Shown: positions 53,460 to 62,494, numbered from the stretch's first letter. The stretch is DNA of 64,000 nt from Anaerostipes sp. 992a (GCF_001940245.1 NZ_MJIG01000001.1:1-64000), one strand, 5' to 3'. Notes: a model not told the origin generated them from the letters alone. Made by a program: numbers and translations.

Positions 53460-53876
53460 ATGGACAAAGTAAGTGGCAAGCTAACAGTGTTTTTTGAAGA
53501 GCCATTCTGGGTAGGTGTTTTCGAGAGAATCGGAGATGGAAAACTATCCGTAGCTAAGGTATCCTTTGGTGCTGAGCCGAAGGATTATGAAGTGTATGAG
53601 TTTATCGTGAAACACTATTGCAGCTTGCGATTCAGTCCGGCTGTGGCAGCTGTTGTAAAAGTAACTAAGAAAAATCCAAAGAGGATGCAGCGAGATGTGA
53701 AGAAGCAATTACAAGATACTGGAATTGGAACCAAATCGCAGCAGGCTTTAAAATTACAACAGGAGCAGAACAAGCAGGTGCGCAAGTTGAAAAGTCGAGA
53801 ACAGAAATCGGCGGAGGCTAAGCGTTTGTTTGAACTGAAACAGCAAAAGAAAAAAGATAAGCATCGAGGACATTAA
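53460..53876 (+). CDS. yjdF: YjdF family protein (DUF2992)
   Basis: 138 residues. KLTVFFEEPFWVGVFERIGDGKLSVAKVSFGAEPKDYEVYEFI is the family signature; the C-terminal third is a Lys/Gln-rich charged helix (KQQKKKDKHRGH). The biochemical role is unknown; regulation by azaaromatics suggests detoxification. SD AAGGAGGGATTGTC. Confidence 0.9.
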   Translation: MDKVSGKLTVFFEEPFWVGVFERIGDGKLSVAKVSFGAEPKDYEVYEFIVKHYCSLRFSPAVAAVVKVTKKNPKRMQRDVKKQLQDTGIGTKSQQALKLQQEQNKQVRKLKSREQKSAEAKRLFELKQQKKKDKHRGH

Positions 53877-53889
53877 CGAGCTTATCCAA

Positions 53890-53942
53890 AACAAGACTCC
53901 CCATCATTGGACTTTTTCCGGTGATGAGGAGTCAGTTTTAGA
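53890..53942 (+). terminator. yjdF terminator
   Basis: GACTCC-CATCA pairs with TGATG-GGAGTC, followed by AGTTTTA. Confidence 0.8.
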
Positions 53943-53958
53943 AATATTATGAATAGTA

Positions 53959-53989
53959 TTGACTCTCCCCTTAGAGGATGCTCTAAAGT
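53959..53989 (+). promoter_or_regulatory. MerR-type promoter with 19-bp spacer
   Basis: TTGACT (53959-53964), 19-bp spacer, TAAAGT (53984-53989). The spacer contains a dyad CTTAGAG-GATG-CTCTAAAG. The long spacer with a central dyad is the classical MerR operator-promoter, so the regulator probably activates its own transcription. Confidence 0.75.
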
Positions 53990-54017
53990 AAGAAATGTGG
54001 AAAGGAGGTAATATCAT

Positions 54018-54809
54018 ATGCTAAAAATCGGCGAATTTTCAAAGCTGTCTCATTTGACTGTAAAAGCACTCAGGTTTTATGAAAAAGAAGGCCTTCTGAT
54101 ACCTGCATCCATAGACAAATGGTCTGGGTATCGTTTTTATGAAACCAGCCAGCTAGAAGATGCTGCTAAAATCAAAGCATACAGACAGCTTGATCTATCT
54201 ATTGAAGAGATAAAAGCAATTCTATCTGGTGCAGATGCAAAAGCAATCCTTAATGCAAAAGCAATTGCACTTAAAACCCAGAAAGAAGAAATTGATATGC
54301 GCCTCTCCATAATCAATTATATTTTGGAGGATGAAGAGATGAAATATCAAGTTACAGTAAAAGAAATCCCATCAGTGATCGTTTATTATTCAGAGGTGAA
54401 GCTTTCCAAGTATTCCGATATGATGCAGTATATTCCGGAGATTGGAAAGGAATGCATGAAATTGAATCCGGGTCTGAAGTGTGCAGAACCGTCTTATGAA
54501 TTCTGCGAATACCTCGATGAGGAGCATAAAGACAAGGATGTGCTGATCAGATATAATGAAGCAGTTGTGGCGTTTGGAAATGAAAATGAGAATATCAAGT
54601 TCCGTGAAATTCCGGCAACAAAGGTGCTTAGTATTTTCCATAAAGGTGCCTATGACCAGATTGGAGAAGCCTACGCTTTCATTATGAAGTATGTGGAGGA
54701 AAATGGATATAAGGTGACTGGTCTTTCAAGAGAGTGCTACATTGACGGAATCTGGAATAAAGAAACGGTCGATGAATGGCTGACTGAAATTCAGTTGCCG
54801 ATCGAATAG
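54018..54809 (+). CDS. MerR-family regulator with GyrI-like effector domain
   Basis: 263 residues. MerR HTH (MLKIGEFSKLSHLTVKALRFYEKEGLL), coiled dimerisation helix (about 75-115), then a GyrI/BmrR-like ligand domain (about 120-260; YQVTVKEIPSVIVYYSEV...FHKGAYDQIGEAYAFIMKYVEENGY). It would sense a hydrophobic drug-like ligand; targets beyond itself are unknown. SD GGAAAGGAGGTAATATC. Confidence 0.92.
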   Translation: MLKIGEFSKLSHLTVKALRFYEKEGLLIPASIDKWSGYRFYETSQLEDAAKIKAYRQLDLSIEEIKAILSGADAKAILNAKAIALKTQKEEIDMRLSIINYILEDEEMKYQVTVKEIPSVIVYYSEVKLSKYSDMMQYIPEIGKECMKLNPGLKCAEPSYEFCEYLDEEHKDKDVLIRYNEAVVAFGNENENIKFREIPATKVLSIFHKGAYDQIGEAYAFIMKYVEENGYKVTGLSRECYIDGIWNKETVDEWLTEIQLPIE

Positions 54810-54859
54810 GAGCATACCTGTATAAAACAGCAGCGGAACTGGTATCATTGCAACGAGGA

Positions 54860-54890
54860 GTGAAGGTTCTCACCTTGCACTTTATTATTC
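54860..54890 (+). terminator. terminator after the MerR gene
   Basis: AGTGAAGGT-TCTC-ACCTTGCACT (one bulge) followed by TTATTATTC. Confidence 0.65.
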
Positions 54891-54896
54891 TTCCAC

Positions 54897-54925
54897 TTGA
54901 CATTTAAATCCTATACATGTAATAT
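54897..54925 (+). promoter_or_regulatory. promoter of the lipoprotein gene
   Basis: TTGACA (54897-54902), 17-bp spacer, TAATAT (54920-54925). Confidence 0.8.
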
Positions 54926-54981
54926 TTAAATAAATACAAAACAGGAGAAAATGTCAAGGATTGGAGGAGAAAGATGATCAT

Positions 54982-56184
54982 ATGATTTTGAAGAAGCAAT
55001 ATGTTCTGTTGTTTATGGTGTTTCTATTGGGGCTTTGTTTATGTTTCTGTAAAAAAGGGAAGGAAAGACAGGAAACCATTCTGGAAGAAAGTACAAAGAG
55101 TGATGAAGTAGCAGAACAATGGGAAAAAGGATATGATCTTCCATTAGATGACAGGGAAAGTGAGAAAGCAGAGAATGATTGTAACAGGGTAATGACACTG
55201 ATTTCTGATATTTATGAAAATGCAGAAAAAGGGAATTCATGGAATACGATCCTTTCGGATGAAGATATTCTTAAGATACAGTCCAAAGTGAAGGAAACAG
55301 GGCAGCCTGTTGCTACAAGCATAGCATATACTAACATGGAAAATTATGAGAAGATGGATCGTTTTCTAAAAGCATGTGAGGAAGGCAAAAAAGGATCAAT
55401 GATCGTTTACGAGGTCCATTCGGATGGTGGGATCGGAAGAAACAAATTTACGTTCGATGGAAAGGAAATGTATGTACTGGCCGCAAATGCGATATGGAAG
55501 ACAGATCATAAGCCAGGAATACCATACATATCTTATACCAGGATAAAAGAGTGGAATTATACGGAGAAAGGCTGGTTTGGATATGAATTGTGTGTTCCAG
55601 AACCACCGGAGGTCAGTGAAATTGTGGATGGTAGTTGTTTGCTCAGAGTAAAGCCAATGAGCACAGAGCAACGGGAAATGTCTGAAAAATGTGTGCAGGG
55701 GCTAGGATATCAGGGCAATAACCTCTTGTGCTCCAACTGGGATCAAGAGCATATGGAAGAATTAGATTACAATGGAATATATGAATATTTATATGCAATG
55801 AAATACCAAAAAAGCTTTGATCCGGAAGATGGGGCAAAGGGGATACCGAAGGAAGAGTTTGAGAGCTTGCTGATGGAATACCTTCCGATAACAGCAGAGC
55901 AGATACAGGAATATGCTGCGTTCGATCAGGAAAACCAAACTTATACATGGGAAAGAAAAGATGATTCTGACTGGACGTTCTTTGGAACTTCTTTACCAGA
56001 AGTGACAGATATAAAAAAGAATCAGGATGGAACAGTGACATTAGTAGTAGATGCTGTGTGCGATATGGTTATTTGTGATGATGCAGTCATTACCCACGAA
56101 CTGACGGTAAAGTTTGCAGAGGATGGAAGCTTTCAATATTTGGGGAATAAAATTCGAAATGGCGATGTAGCACGCTATAAATAA
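54982..56184 (+). CDS. putative lipoprotein of unknown function
   Basis: 400 residues from the ATG at 54982. The N-terminal hydrophobic segment ends in a lipobox-like LLGLC (residues about 15-22). The mature part is Glu/Lys/Tyr-rich and includes IVYEVHSDGGIGRNKFTFDGKEMYV and a C-terminal EVTDIKKNQDGTVTLVVDAVCD repeat-like strand. No catalytic motif recognised. Single gene with a consensus promoter; probably a lineage-specific exported protein. Confidence 0.7.
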   Translation: MILKKQYVLLFMVFLLGLCLCFCKKGKERQETILEESTKSDEVAEQWEKGYDLPLDDRESEKAENDCNRVMTLISDIYENAEKGNSWNTILSDEDILKIQSKVKETGQPVATSIAYTNMENYEKMDRFLKACEEGKKGSMIVYEVHSDGGIGRNKFTFDGKEMYVLAANAIWKTDHKPGIPYISYTRIKEWNYTEKGWFGYELCVPEPPEVSEIVDGSCLLRVKPMSTEQREMSEKCVQGLGYQGNNLLCSNWDQEHMEELDYNGIYEYLYAMKYQKSFDPEDGAKGIPKEEFESLLMEYLPITAEQIQEYAAFDQENQTYTWERKDDSDWTFFGTSLPEVTDIKKNQDGTVTLVVDAVCDMVICDDAVITHELTVKFAEDGSFQYLGNKIRNGDVARYK

Positions 56185-56258
56185 CAAGATTCTGCTGCGA
56201 TAGCTTATCAGTGGGATAACGAAATATCGTAATAGGATGATCGTTTTAAATATTTTGC

Positions 56259-57116
56259 TTACCGTAACATGAGAAGTGTCCCGATTACAATACATACCAA
56301 GCCAACGCTGGCTTTTTTCGACAGTTTTTCCTTGAATACCAGATAGGAGAAGGCGATAGTCACCAGAATACTCAGCTTGTCAATAGATACCACCACACTG
56401 GTTGGGCCAGCCTGTAGAGATTTATAGTAGCAAAGCCATGAGGCACCAGTTGAAATTCCAGAAAGAGTTATGTAAATCAGTTCCTTGCGGGGAATTTGCT
56501 TGATGAGGTGTTGTTTCTCCTTTAAGAAGACTACCAGCCATGCCATTAGAAGTACCACACCGGTTCGAAGAGCCGTACCAAGATTGGATTCCACTCCATC
56601 GATTCCAATTTTTCCAAAGATAGAGGTCAGACTGGCAAAGATGGCGGATAGAATGGCATATACTATCCAGGAATGGCCTTTTGCTTCCTTTGTGATTTCT
56701 TTTTTCTGAATCATCAAAAGAGTACCGACACCAATAGATATCACACCCATTAGCTTCCACATACTGATTGGTTCTCTCAAAAGTAAAAAGGATAACAGTA
56801 CGGTCAGGATGATACTGCACTTATCAATGGGTACGACCATATTGACATTTCCTAGCTGCAGTGCCCGAAAATAGCAAAGCCAAGAAGCTCCGGTAGATAG
56901 ACCCGATAAGATCAAAAATGTCCAGGTATAGCCTGAAATCTCGCAAATCTGGGTTGAAGAACCAATCAGAAATACCATAATCCAGGAAAACATCAGCACG
57001 ATAATGGTGCGAAGGGCTGTTGCCACGTCAGAATCCGTTCTTCTGATTCCGCATTTTGCTAAAACAGCAGTTACTCCTGCAAAAAATGCTGAACCAATTG
57101 CAAAGAAAATCCACAT
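56259..57116 (-). CDS. EamA/DMT-family transporter
   Basis: 285 residues from the ATG at 57116 (minus-strand CTTAAGGAGGTATCATCG upstream); the longer frame adds a non-homologous leader. Two EamA repeats, ten helices. SGLSTGASWLCYFRALQLGNVNMVVPIDKCSIILTVLLS and SGISTGASWLCYYKSLQAGPTSVVVSIDKLSILVTIAFS show the internal duplication clearly. Substrate unknown. Confidence 0.9.
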   Translation of the reverse strand: MWIFFAIGSAFFAGVTAVLAKCGIRRTDSDVATALRTIIVLMFSWIMVFLIGSSTQICEISGYTWTFLILSGLSTGASWLCYFRALQLGNVNMVVPIDKCSIILTVLLSFLLLREPISMWKLMGVISIGVGTLLMIQKKEITKEAKGHSWIVYAILSAIFASLTSIFGKIGIDGVESNLGTALRTGVVLLMAWLVVFLKEKQHLIKQIPRKELIYITLSGISTGASWLCYYKSLQAGPTSVVVSIDKLSILVTIAFSYLVFKEKLSKKASVGLVCIVIGTLLMLR

Positions 57117-57194
57117 CGATGATACCTCCTTAAGATCATATAGTACAACGTTATAATCATCATAACATGGATGGATGTTTTTGGAAAGATTTTT

Positions 57195-57492
57195 TTGCAA
57201 AGAGACAGGAAGTGTCAATGTCAATCCTGTAGTGATTCGCCGGTTATTACAACAGTTAGATGTATGTAATGCTGCGGAATGGAAAAGAAAAATGCAATTC
57301 GGTCTCTAATGAATATTCGTATGCCAGAGAAAGTATCAGAGTGAAACCGTCATTCATACAGTTGGACCGATCGTGTATGGTGCAGTAAATGATGAACTTG
57401 GTCAAGAACTTAGAAACTGCTATGAAAATGTCTTTAAAGATAGTGACAGAGAAATCTATCAAAGGATATTAGGGTTAAATGAAAGGTTTTAA
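57195..57492 (+). pseudogene. remnant of a macro-domain (ADP-ribose-binding) gene
   Basis: An N-terminal trace (LDVCNAAEW, resembling VDAIVNAAN) at about 57248, then after frame breaks a clear C-terminal stretch SETVIHTVGPIVYGAVNDELGQELRNCYENVF ending at TAA 57490-57492. The central Gly-rich part of the domain is lost. Degraded and not translatable as one protein. Confidence 0.65.
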
Positions 57493-57652
57493 CAGATCTT
57501 TTTCTATTTCTGCAAATGAATACTTTATTAAAATTAGAGCATTGCTTATAATAAAATTATATTTTGGTAGAAAGTTTACAGCGAAAATCTGGGGCTTGAA
57601 AATAAATCAAAATTTTATGAAAAAAAATTCGTGAAGAGGAGGATGGAAAGAC

Positions 57653-57874
57653 ATGTTAACATTGATTTTTACAATTTTGATGTTCCTTATATTTGGGAAA
57701 CTCCTTATTTTTGCAATAAAAGCAGCTTGGGGAATCTCCAAAATCGTATGTACCGTGATACTGCTTCCATTGGTGCTGATCGGTCTAGTAGTGGTTGGAC
57801 TGATCAAATTAGCGTTGCCGGTACTGCTGATTGTAGGTATTATATCTTTGTTTGCACCAAGGTCTGGCAACTAA
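57653..57874 (+). CDS. small membrane protein
   Basis: 73 residues, nearly all hydrophobic, with two or three transmembrane segments (about 3-30 and 33-65) and a short polar tail. GAAGAGGAGGATGGAAAGAC precedes the ATG. It lies 29 bp before the ABC ATPase and is probably cotranscribed; a role with that transporter is inferred from position only. Confidence 0.6.
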   Translation: MLTLIFTILMFLIFGKLLIFAIKAAWGISKIVCTVILLPLVLIGLVVVGLIKLALPVLLIVGIISLFAPRSGN

Positions 57875-57903
57875 ATGAAAATTAATAAGAGAGAAGTAGG
57901 AAT

Positions 57904-58818
57904 ATGAATAATATGATTGAGATTACACATATGAGCAAAAGCTTTGGCGAAGTAGCAGCGGTACAGGATCTGAGTTTTCGAGTACGAGAAGGGGAGCTGT
58001 TCGCCTTTTTAGGTATTAATGGTGCAGGAAAGTCCACGACTATTAACATTATATGTGGACAGCTGTCCAAGGATGCAGGGACGGTTCGGATTGGTGGCAT
58101 TGACCTGGATGAGGAGCCGGATTATGTCAAACGAAATCTGGGTGTGGTATTTCAGAATTCTGTATTAGATAAAGAATTGTCTGTGCGGGACAACCTGGAA
58201 AGTCGTGCGGCATTATATGGTATTCGAGGAAAGGAATTTAGAGAGCGTCTTTTGGGGTTGGCAGAACTTCTGGAATTTGAAAATTTACTAAAACGTACCG
58301 TTGGAAAGCTATCAGGAGGTCAGAGGCGCAGGATTGATATTGCACGTGCTCTGCTGCATAGACCCCGCATTTTGATTCTGGATGAACCCACTACCGGTCT
58401 GGATCCTCAGACCAGAAGTATTCTCTGGCGAGTCATTGGTGAGTTGCGGAAGAAAGAAAAGATGACGGTATTTCTCACGACTCATTATATGGAGGAAGCA
58501 GCGGATGCAGATTATGTGGTGATTCTCGATCGAGGCAAACTTATTGCTGAAGGCACTCCACTGACGATGAAAAATACTTACACGGGAGATTTTATTACCA
58601 TCTATGGGGTAGAAGAAGCTAAGATTCAGAAATTGGGTGCCCCCTATGAAGTCATCCGGGATGCGTATCGGGTAGAGGTTCCTAATACTGCTGCTGCTAC
58701 AGATCTGATTCTAAAGTATCCAGAGATTTTTCAGGACTATGAGATTACAAAAGGGAAGATGGATGATGTATTTTTAGCAGTGACAGGTAAAAAACTGATG
58801 GGAGGTACTGAGAAATGA
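57904..58818 (+). CDS. ABC-2 type transporter ATP-binding protein
   Basis: 304 residues. Walker A GINGAGKSTT, signature KLSGGQRRRIDIARAL, Walker B ILILDEPTTGLD, switch His in LTTHYMEEA. C-terminal extension typical of DrrA-like ATPases. Overlaps the permease gene by 4 bp (ATGA). Confidence 0.94.
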   Translation: MNNMIEITHMSKSFGEVAAVQDLSFRVREGELFAFLGINGAGKSTTINIICGQLSKDAGTVRIGGIDLDEEPDYVKRNLGVVFQNSVLDKELSVRDNLESRAALYGIRGKEFRERLLGLAELLEFENLLKRTVGKLSGGQRRRIDIARALLHRPRILILDEPTTGLDPQTRSILWRVIGELRKKEKMTVFLTTHYMEEAADADYVVILDRGKLIAEGTPLTMKNTYTGDFITIYGVEEAKIQKLGAPYEVIRDAYRVEVPNTAAATDLILKYPEIFQDYEITKGKMDDVFLAVTGKKLMGGTEK

Positions 58819-59717
58819 TAGGACTTGGCGCACTTGTGAAGCGAAATATAAAGCTTTATTTTAAGGATAAGGGGATGTTCTTTACGTCCTTGATTACCCC
58901 ACTGATTTTACTGATATTGTATGGCACATTTTTGAGCAATGTCTATGAGGATACCTTTCGCAGTGCATTGGAGACAACAGGGACAATTGTACCAGAGAAG
59001 CTGATCGGCGGATGTGTAGGTGGGGAATTGATTTCTTCTCTCCTGGCAGTCAGCTGTGTTACAGTAGCTTTTTGCTCCAATCTATTGATGGTTCAGGATA
59101 AGATTACCGGAGCTCGGAAAGATATTACGATTGCTCCGGTAAAAAGCAGTACTCTGGCACTCAGCTATTACTTATCTACTCTGATTTCTACTCTGTTGAT
59201 CTGTGGGATTGCGACTGGAGTATGCCTTGGTTATCTTTTTCATGTAGGCTGGTATTTGACAGCCAAAGACGTTATATGCCTGTTGTTGGATGTACTTTTA
59301 CTGGTGCTGTTTGGTACAGCATTGTCCTCCTGTGTGAATTTCCCATTATCGACCAATGGTCAGGCATCGGCAGTAGGAACGATTGTCAGTGCAGGTTATG
59401 GCTTTATCTGTGGAGCCTATATGCCGATTTCTCAGTTCTCGGATGGACTTAAGAAGGTCATCTCCTTTTTGCCCGGTACATATGGAACATCCCTGCTCCG
59501 GAATCATGCTTTGCGAGGTGTTTTTGGAGAGATGGAGAATCAGAATTTTCCACCTGAGGTAGTAGAGGCCATAAAAGACAGCGTAGACTGTAATTTATAC
59601 TTTTTTGGAAATAAAGTAGAATTGAATCAGATGTATATCATTCTTATTGGAGCAGTAGTCCTTGCGATTACGGTTTATGTGACAATGAATGTTCTGTTTA
59701 GTAAGAAGAGAAAATAA
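58815..59717 (+). CDS. ABC-2 type transporter permease
   Basis: 300 residues with six transmembrane segments in the ABC-2 layout (FFTSLITPLILLILYGTF; VQDKITGARKDITIAPVKSSTLALSYYLSTL; NGQASAVGTIVSAGYGFICGAYMPISQFSDGLKKVISFLPGTYGTSLLR). The last is the ABC-2 signature region. Exporter with the ATPase upstream; substrate unknown. Confidence 0.92.
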   Translation: MIGLGALVKRNIKLYFKDKGMFFTSLITPLILLILYGTFLSNVYEDTFRSALETTGTIVPEKLIGGCVGGELISSLLAVSCVTVAFCSNLLMVQDKITGARKDITIAPVKSSTLALSYYLSTLISTLLICGIATGVCLGYLFHVGWYLTAKDVICLLLDVLLLVLFGTALSSCVNFPLSTNGQASAVGTIVSAGYGFICGAYMPISQFSDGLKKVISFLPGTYGTSLLRNHALRGVFGEMENQNFPPEVVEAIKDSVDCNLYFFGNKVELNQMYIILIGAVVLAITVYVTMNVLFSKKRK

Positions 59718-59790
59718 GGAAACATCGAATGGAATTTTGTGCAAAAATACCTTTGCAAAAATAAACAAATTTGAAGTATAATGTTATTAC

Positions 59791-59846
59791 AACGAGTAGC
59801 ATTTAGCGTAATTCCGGTTGCGTTTGTGCTACTCGTTTATTTTTTT
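59791..59846 (+). terminator. terminator of the ABC-2 operon
   Basis: ACGAGTAGCA pairs with TGCTACTCGT across a 24-nt loop, followed by TTATTTTTTT. Confidence 0.85.
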
Positions 59847-59885
59847 GTAACATAAGAAATTCTTCGAATTTCTTATGTTACAAAA
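59843..59885. repeat. palindromic repeat, longest copy
   Basis: Perfect 19-bp stem TTTTGTAACATAAGAAATT / AATTTCTTATGTTACAAAA with CTTCG loop. Same core as 3517-3549. It begins inside the T run of the preceding terminator. Confidence 0.88.
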
Positions 59886-59908
59886 ATAGGAAAGGAAAGG
59901 TGAAACCA

Positions 59909-61345
59909 ATGGAACATTCAAATCAGTTTTTGGGAACAGAGCATATTGGTAAATTGATGAGACAATATGCAATTCCCTGCATTATCTCGCTCTTGGTAGG
60001 AGCGCTTTACAACATCGTAGACCAGATTTTTATTGCCAATGCCAGCTATCTCGGTTCTTATGGAAATGCGGCAAATACCGTTGTATTTCCGTTGACAGTG
60101 GTAGCTCTGGCAATTGCGGTTATGATTGGTGACGGTTGTTGTGCTTTTGTCAGTATCAGTCTTGGGAAAAAAGAATCTCATCTTGCAAAACAGAGCGTTG
60201 GAAACTCGGTGGTGATGATTGTAGTGGGAAGTATTATTTTAACTGCAATCTATTTAGTTTTCGCAGATAAAATCATCGCTATGTTTGGTGGAACGGTTAA
60301 TGCAGAAACTTTCTATCATTCTAAGGAGTATTTCTTCTACATCTCCTTGGGTATTCCGTTCTATATGTTCGGTCAGGCAATGAACCCGATTATTCGTGCG
60401 GATGGAAATCCCAAGTTTGCAATGATCTCAACTCTTGCAGGTGCGGTCATCAATATTATTTTTGATCCTATCTTTATTTTTGTTTTTCAATGGGGCATGA
60501 TGGGTGCAGCTGTGGCTACTGTAATGGGTCAGATTGTAACAGCGGTACTGGCAGTCTGGTATCTTTTGAATATGAAGATCATCAAACCGGATAAGGGCGA
60601 TTATCGTTTAAGAGGTTCTATCTGCAGAAAAACTTTGGTACTCGGTATTACCAGTTTCTTGTCTCAGATTAGCCTGGTCGCAGCCATGGCAGCTATTAAT
60701 AATATGCTTCGCAAATACGGTGCGATGGATGCGATTTTCGGTCAGGAACAGTACGCACAGATTCCTATGGCGGTTGTGGGAATTGTTATGAAGTTTTTCC
60801 AAATCGTAATCTCCATCGTTGTCGGAATGGCTGCTGGATGTATTCCGATCGTTGGGTTTAACATGGGAGCCGGTTATAAGCATCGTGTCAGAGAATTGTT
60901 TACAAAACTGCTGATCTCAGAGGCAACGGTTGGTGCAATTGCCTTGATTCTGGTTGAGTTCTTCCCTCAGCAGCTCATTCATATCTTTGGCGCTGCCAAT
61001 GAAAGTATCTATTACACAGAATTTGCAATTAAGGCATTCCGCACGTATTTATGTATGATGATTTTGGCATGTGTGAACAAGGCCTGCTTCATTTTCCTTC
61101 AGGCCATGGGAAAGGCTGTAGCCTCTACAGTACTTTCTATGATTCGTGAAGTGGTATTCGGCGTGGGCTTTGCATTGCTCCTGCCGGTATTCTTTGGACT
61201 GGATGGGGTTCTTTATTCAATGCCTGTTTCCGACATTTTAACGTTTGTCGTGGCAGCATTCCTGATTTGTGGAACTTACAGGGAGCTTAAAGTGAAAGGA
61301 GGACAAACAGCGGGAAGAATCTCCGAAGCAGCGGCTGAAGGATAA
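59909..61345 (+). CDS. MATE-family efflux transporter
   Basis: 478 residues from the ATG at 59909; a GTG at 59900 touches the SD AGGAAAGG and is rejected. Twelve helices; MATE features include YNIVDQIFIANASYLGSYGNAANTVVFPLTVVALAIAVMIGDG and GQAMNPIIRADGNPKFAMISTLAGAVINIIFDPIFIF. Na+/H+-driven drug exporter by family. Its 3' end overlaps a remnant of another gene in a different frame. Confidence 0.93.
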   Translation: MEHSNQFLGTEHIGKLMRQYAIPCIISLLVGALYNIVDQIFIANASYLGSYGNAANTVVFPLTVVALAIAVMIGDGCCAFVSISLGKKESHLAKQSVGNSVVMIVVGSIILTAIYLVFADKIIAMFGGTVNAETFYHSKEYFFYISLGIPFYMFGQAMNPIIRADGNPKFAMISTLAGAVINIIFDPIFIFVFQWGMMGAAVATVMGQIVTAVLAVWYLLNMKIIKPDKGDYRLRGSICRKTLVLGITSFLSQISLVAAMAAINNMLRKYGAMDAIFGQEQYAQIPMAVVGIVMKFFQIVISIVVGMAAGCIPIVGFNMGAGYKHRVRELFTKLLISEATVGAIALILVEFFPQQLIHIFGAANESIYYTEFAIKAFRTYLCMMILACVNKACFIFLQAMGKAVASTVLSMIREVVFGVGFALLLPVFFGLDGVLYSMPVSDILTFVVAAFLICGTYRELKVKGGQTAGRISEAAAEG

Positions 61346-61496
61346 GGATAAACGCCGTGCAGCGTATCATCGCTTTTATACGGATATGAAATGGGGACAC
61401 GCTCAGAACTATCATATGTGTCTAAATAGCGGTGTCCTGGGTATTGAAAAATGTGTAGAAATTATTTCGGACATATATGAATCCTCTGGCAGATAA
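61303..61496 (+). pseudogene. C-terminal remnant of a cytidylate-kinase-like gene
   Basis: In a frame different from the MATE gene the sequence reads KDKDKRRAAYHRFYTDMKWG then NYHMCLNSGVLGIEKCVEII to TAA at 61494. It matches the C-terminal part of the cytidylate-kinase-like family often found beside MATE genes in Clostridia. The P-loop N-terminal part is missing. Confidence 0.65.
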
Positions 61497-61626
61497 ATAG
61501 TATACAGAAGGTTCGTTTTTTCCATATTCTCTTTTTAAATTGCCATAGAAAAATAGTAAAAAATATTGTTTAATATGATTACAGACTACAACATAGAAAG
61601 AAAAAATGAATCTGGGGGTACAGAGA

Positions 61627-62412
61627 ATGGAAGTAAAGATATTGGCGAGTGATTTGGATGGAACACTTTTAGATCAAAACAGCAGAATATCCGAGAAAAC
61701 AGCAAAAGCAATAAAGGAAGCTCAAAATGCAGGCATTCATTTTATAGCAGTTACAGGAAGATCTTGGGAAACGGCACATCAGATTTTCCAAGAAGCAGGG
61801 ATTGAGGTTGATTATATATTGCTTAATGGAGCAGAGTTTAGAATATCTTCGGGAGAAATTATTTATCAGGAGTTTATCCAGCAGGATGTCGCGGAAAAAG
61901 TGATAGACTATTTATTAACGGCAAGAGTTGGTTTGGAAGTAAATACTGACAAGGGAGATTTTTCTACGGACACAGACTTATGCCAGACTGCATCTGTTTT
62001 TTCAGAGTTTCTTCAATTTGGGGAGAAAAAACCAAAGATATTAAAGCTCTTTGCTTTTTCTAATGAAGCCATTCTCATGAAGAATATAAAAAATCATTTT
62101 AGTGATTGGAAAGAAATTTTTGTTACATCATCTGCTGTGTGGAATGTAGAAATAACAGCATCAGTGGCACAAAAAGGAAATATGTTGAAAAAAATAATTC
62201 AGTACTATGGGGTTTCAGAAGACGAAGTAATTATATTTGGAGATGGAGAAAATGATGAAACGATGTTTCAGAAATTTAGACGATCTCGTGCAGTAGGAAA
62301 CGCAGTTCCATTGATTCGTGATTTGTCAGAGAAAGTGATAGGATGTAATTACGAAAATGGTGTAGCAAAAGAAATTTATCAAATTTTGAATCATAGGAAT
62401 TTTACAAAATGA
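61627..62412 (+). CDS. HAD-superfamily (Cof-type) phosphatase
   Basis: 261 residues from the ATG at 61627; an in-frame ATG at 61606 lacks an SD. Motif I LASDLDGTLLD with nucleophile Asp9 and acid Asp11, motif II VTGRSWE, motif IV IIFGDGENDETMF. C2B-capped sugar-phosphate or FMN phosphatase family; substrate not predictable. Confidence 0.92.
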   Translation: MEVKILASDLDGTLLDQNSRISEKTAKAIKEAQNAGIHFIAVTGRSWETAHQIFQEAGIEVDYILLNGAEFRISSGEIIYQEFIQQDVAEKVIDYLLTARVGLEVNTDKGDFSTDTDLCQTASVFSEFLQFGEKKPKILKLFAFSNEAILMKNIKNHFSDWKEIFVTSSAVWNVEITASVAQKGNMLKKIIQYYGVSEDEVIIFGDGENDETMFQKFRRSRAVGNAVPLIRDLSEKVIGCNYENGVAKEIYQILNHRNFTK

Positions 62413-62494
62413 ACCGCTTCCTTTTTTTCGTAGCAGACTTTGATACAAATTCTTTAAAAATGGCAATCCTTTTTTGAAAAGCAGATGAGACGAT

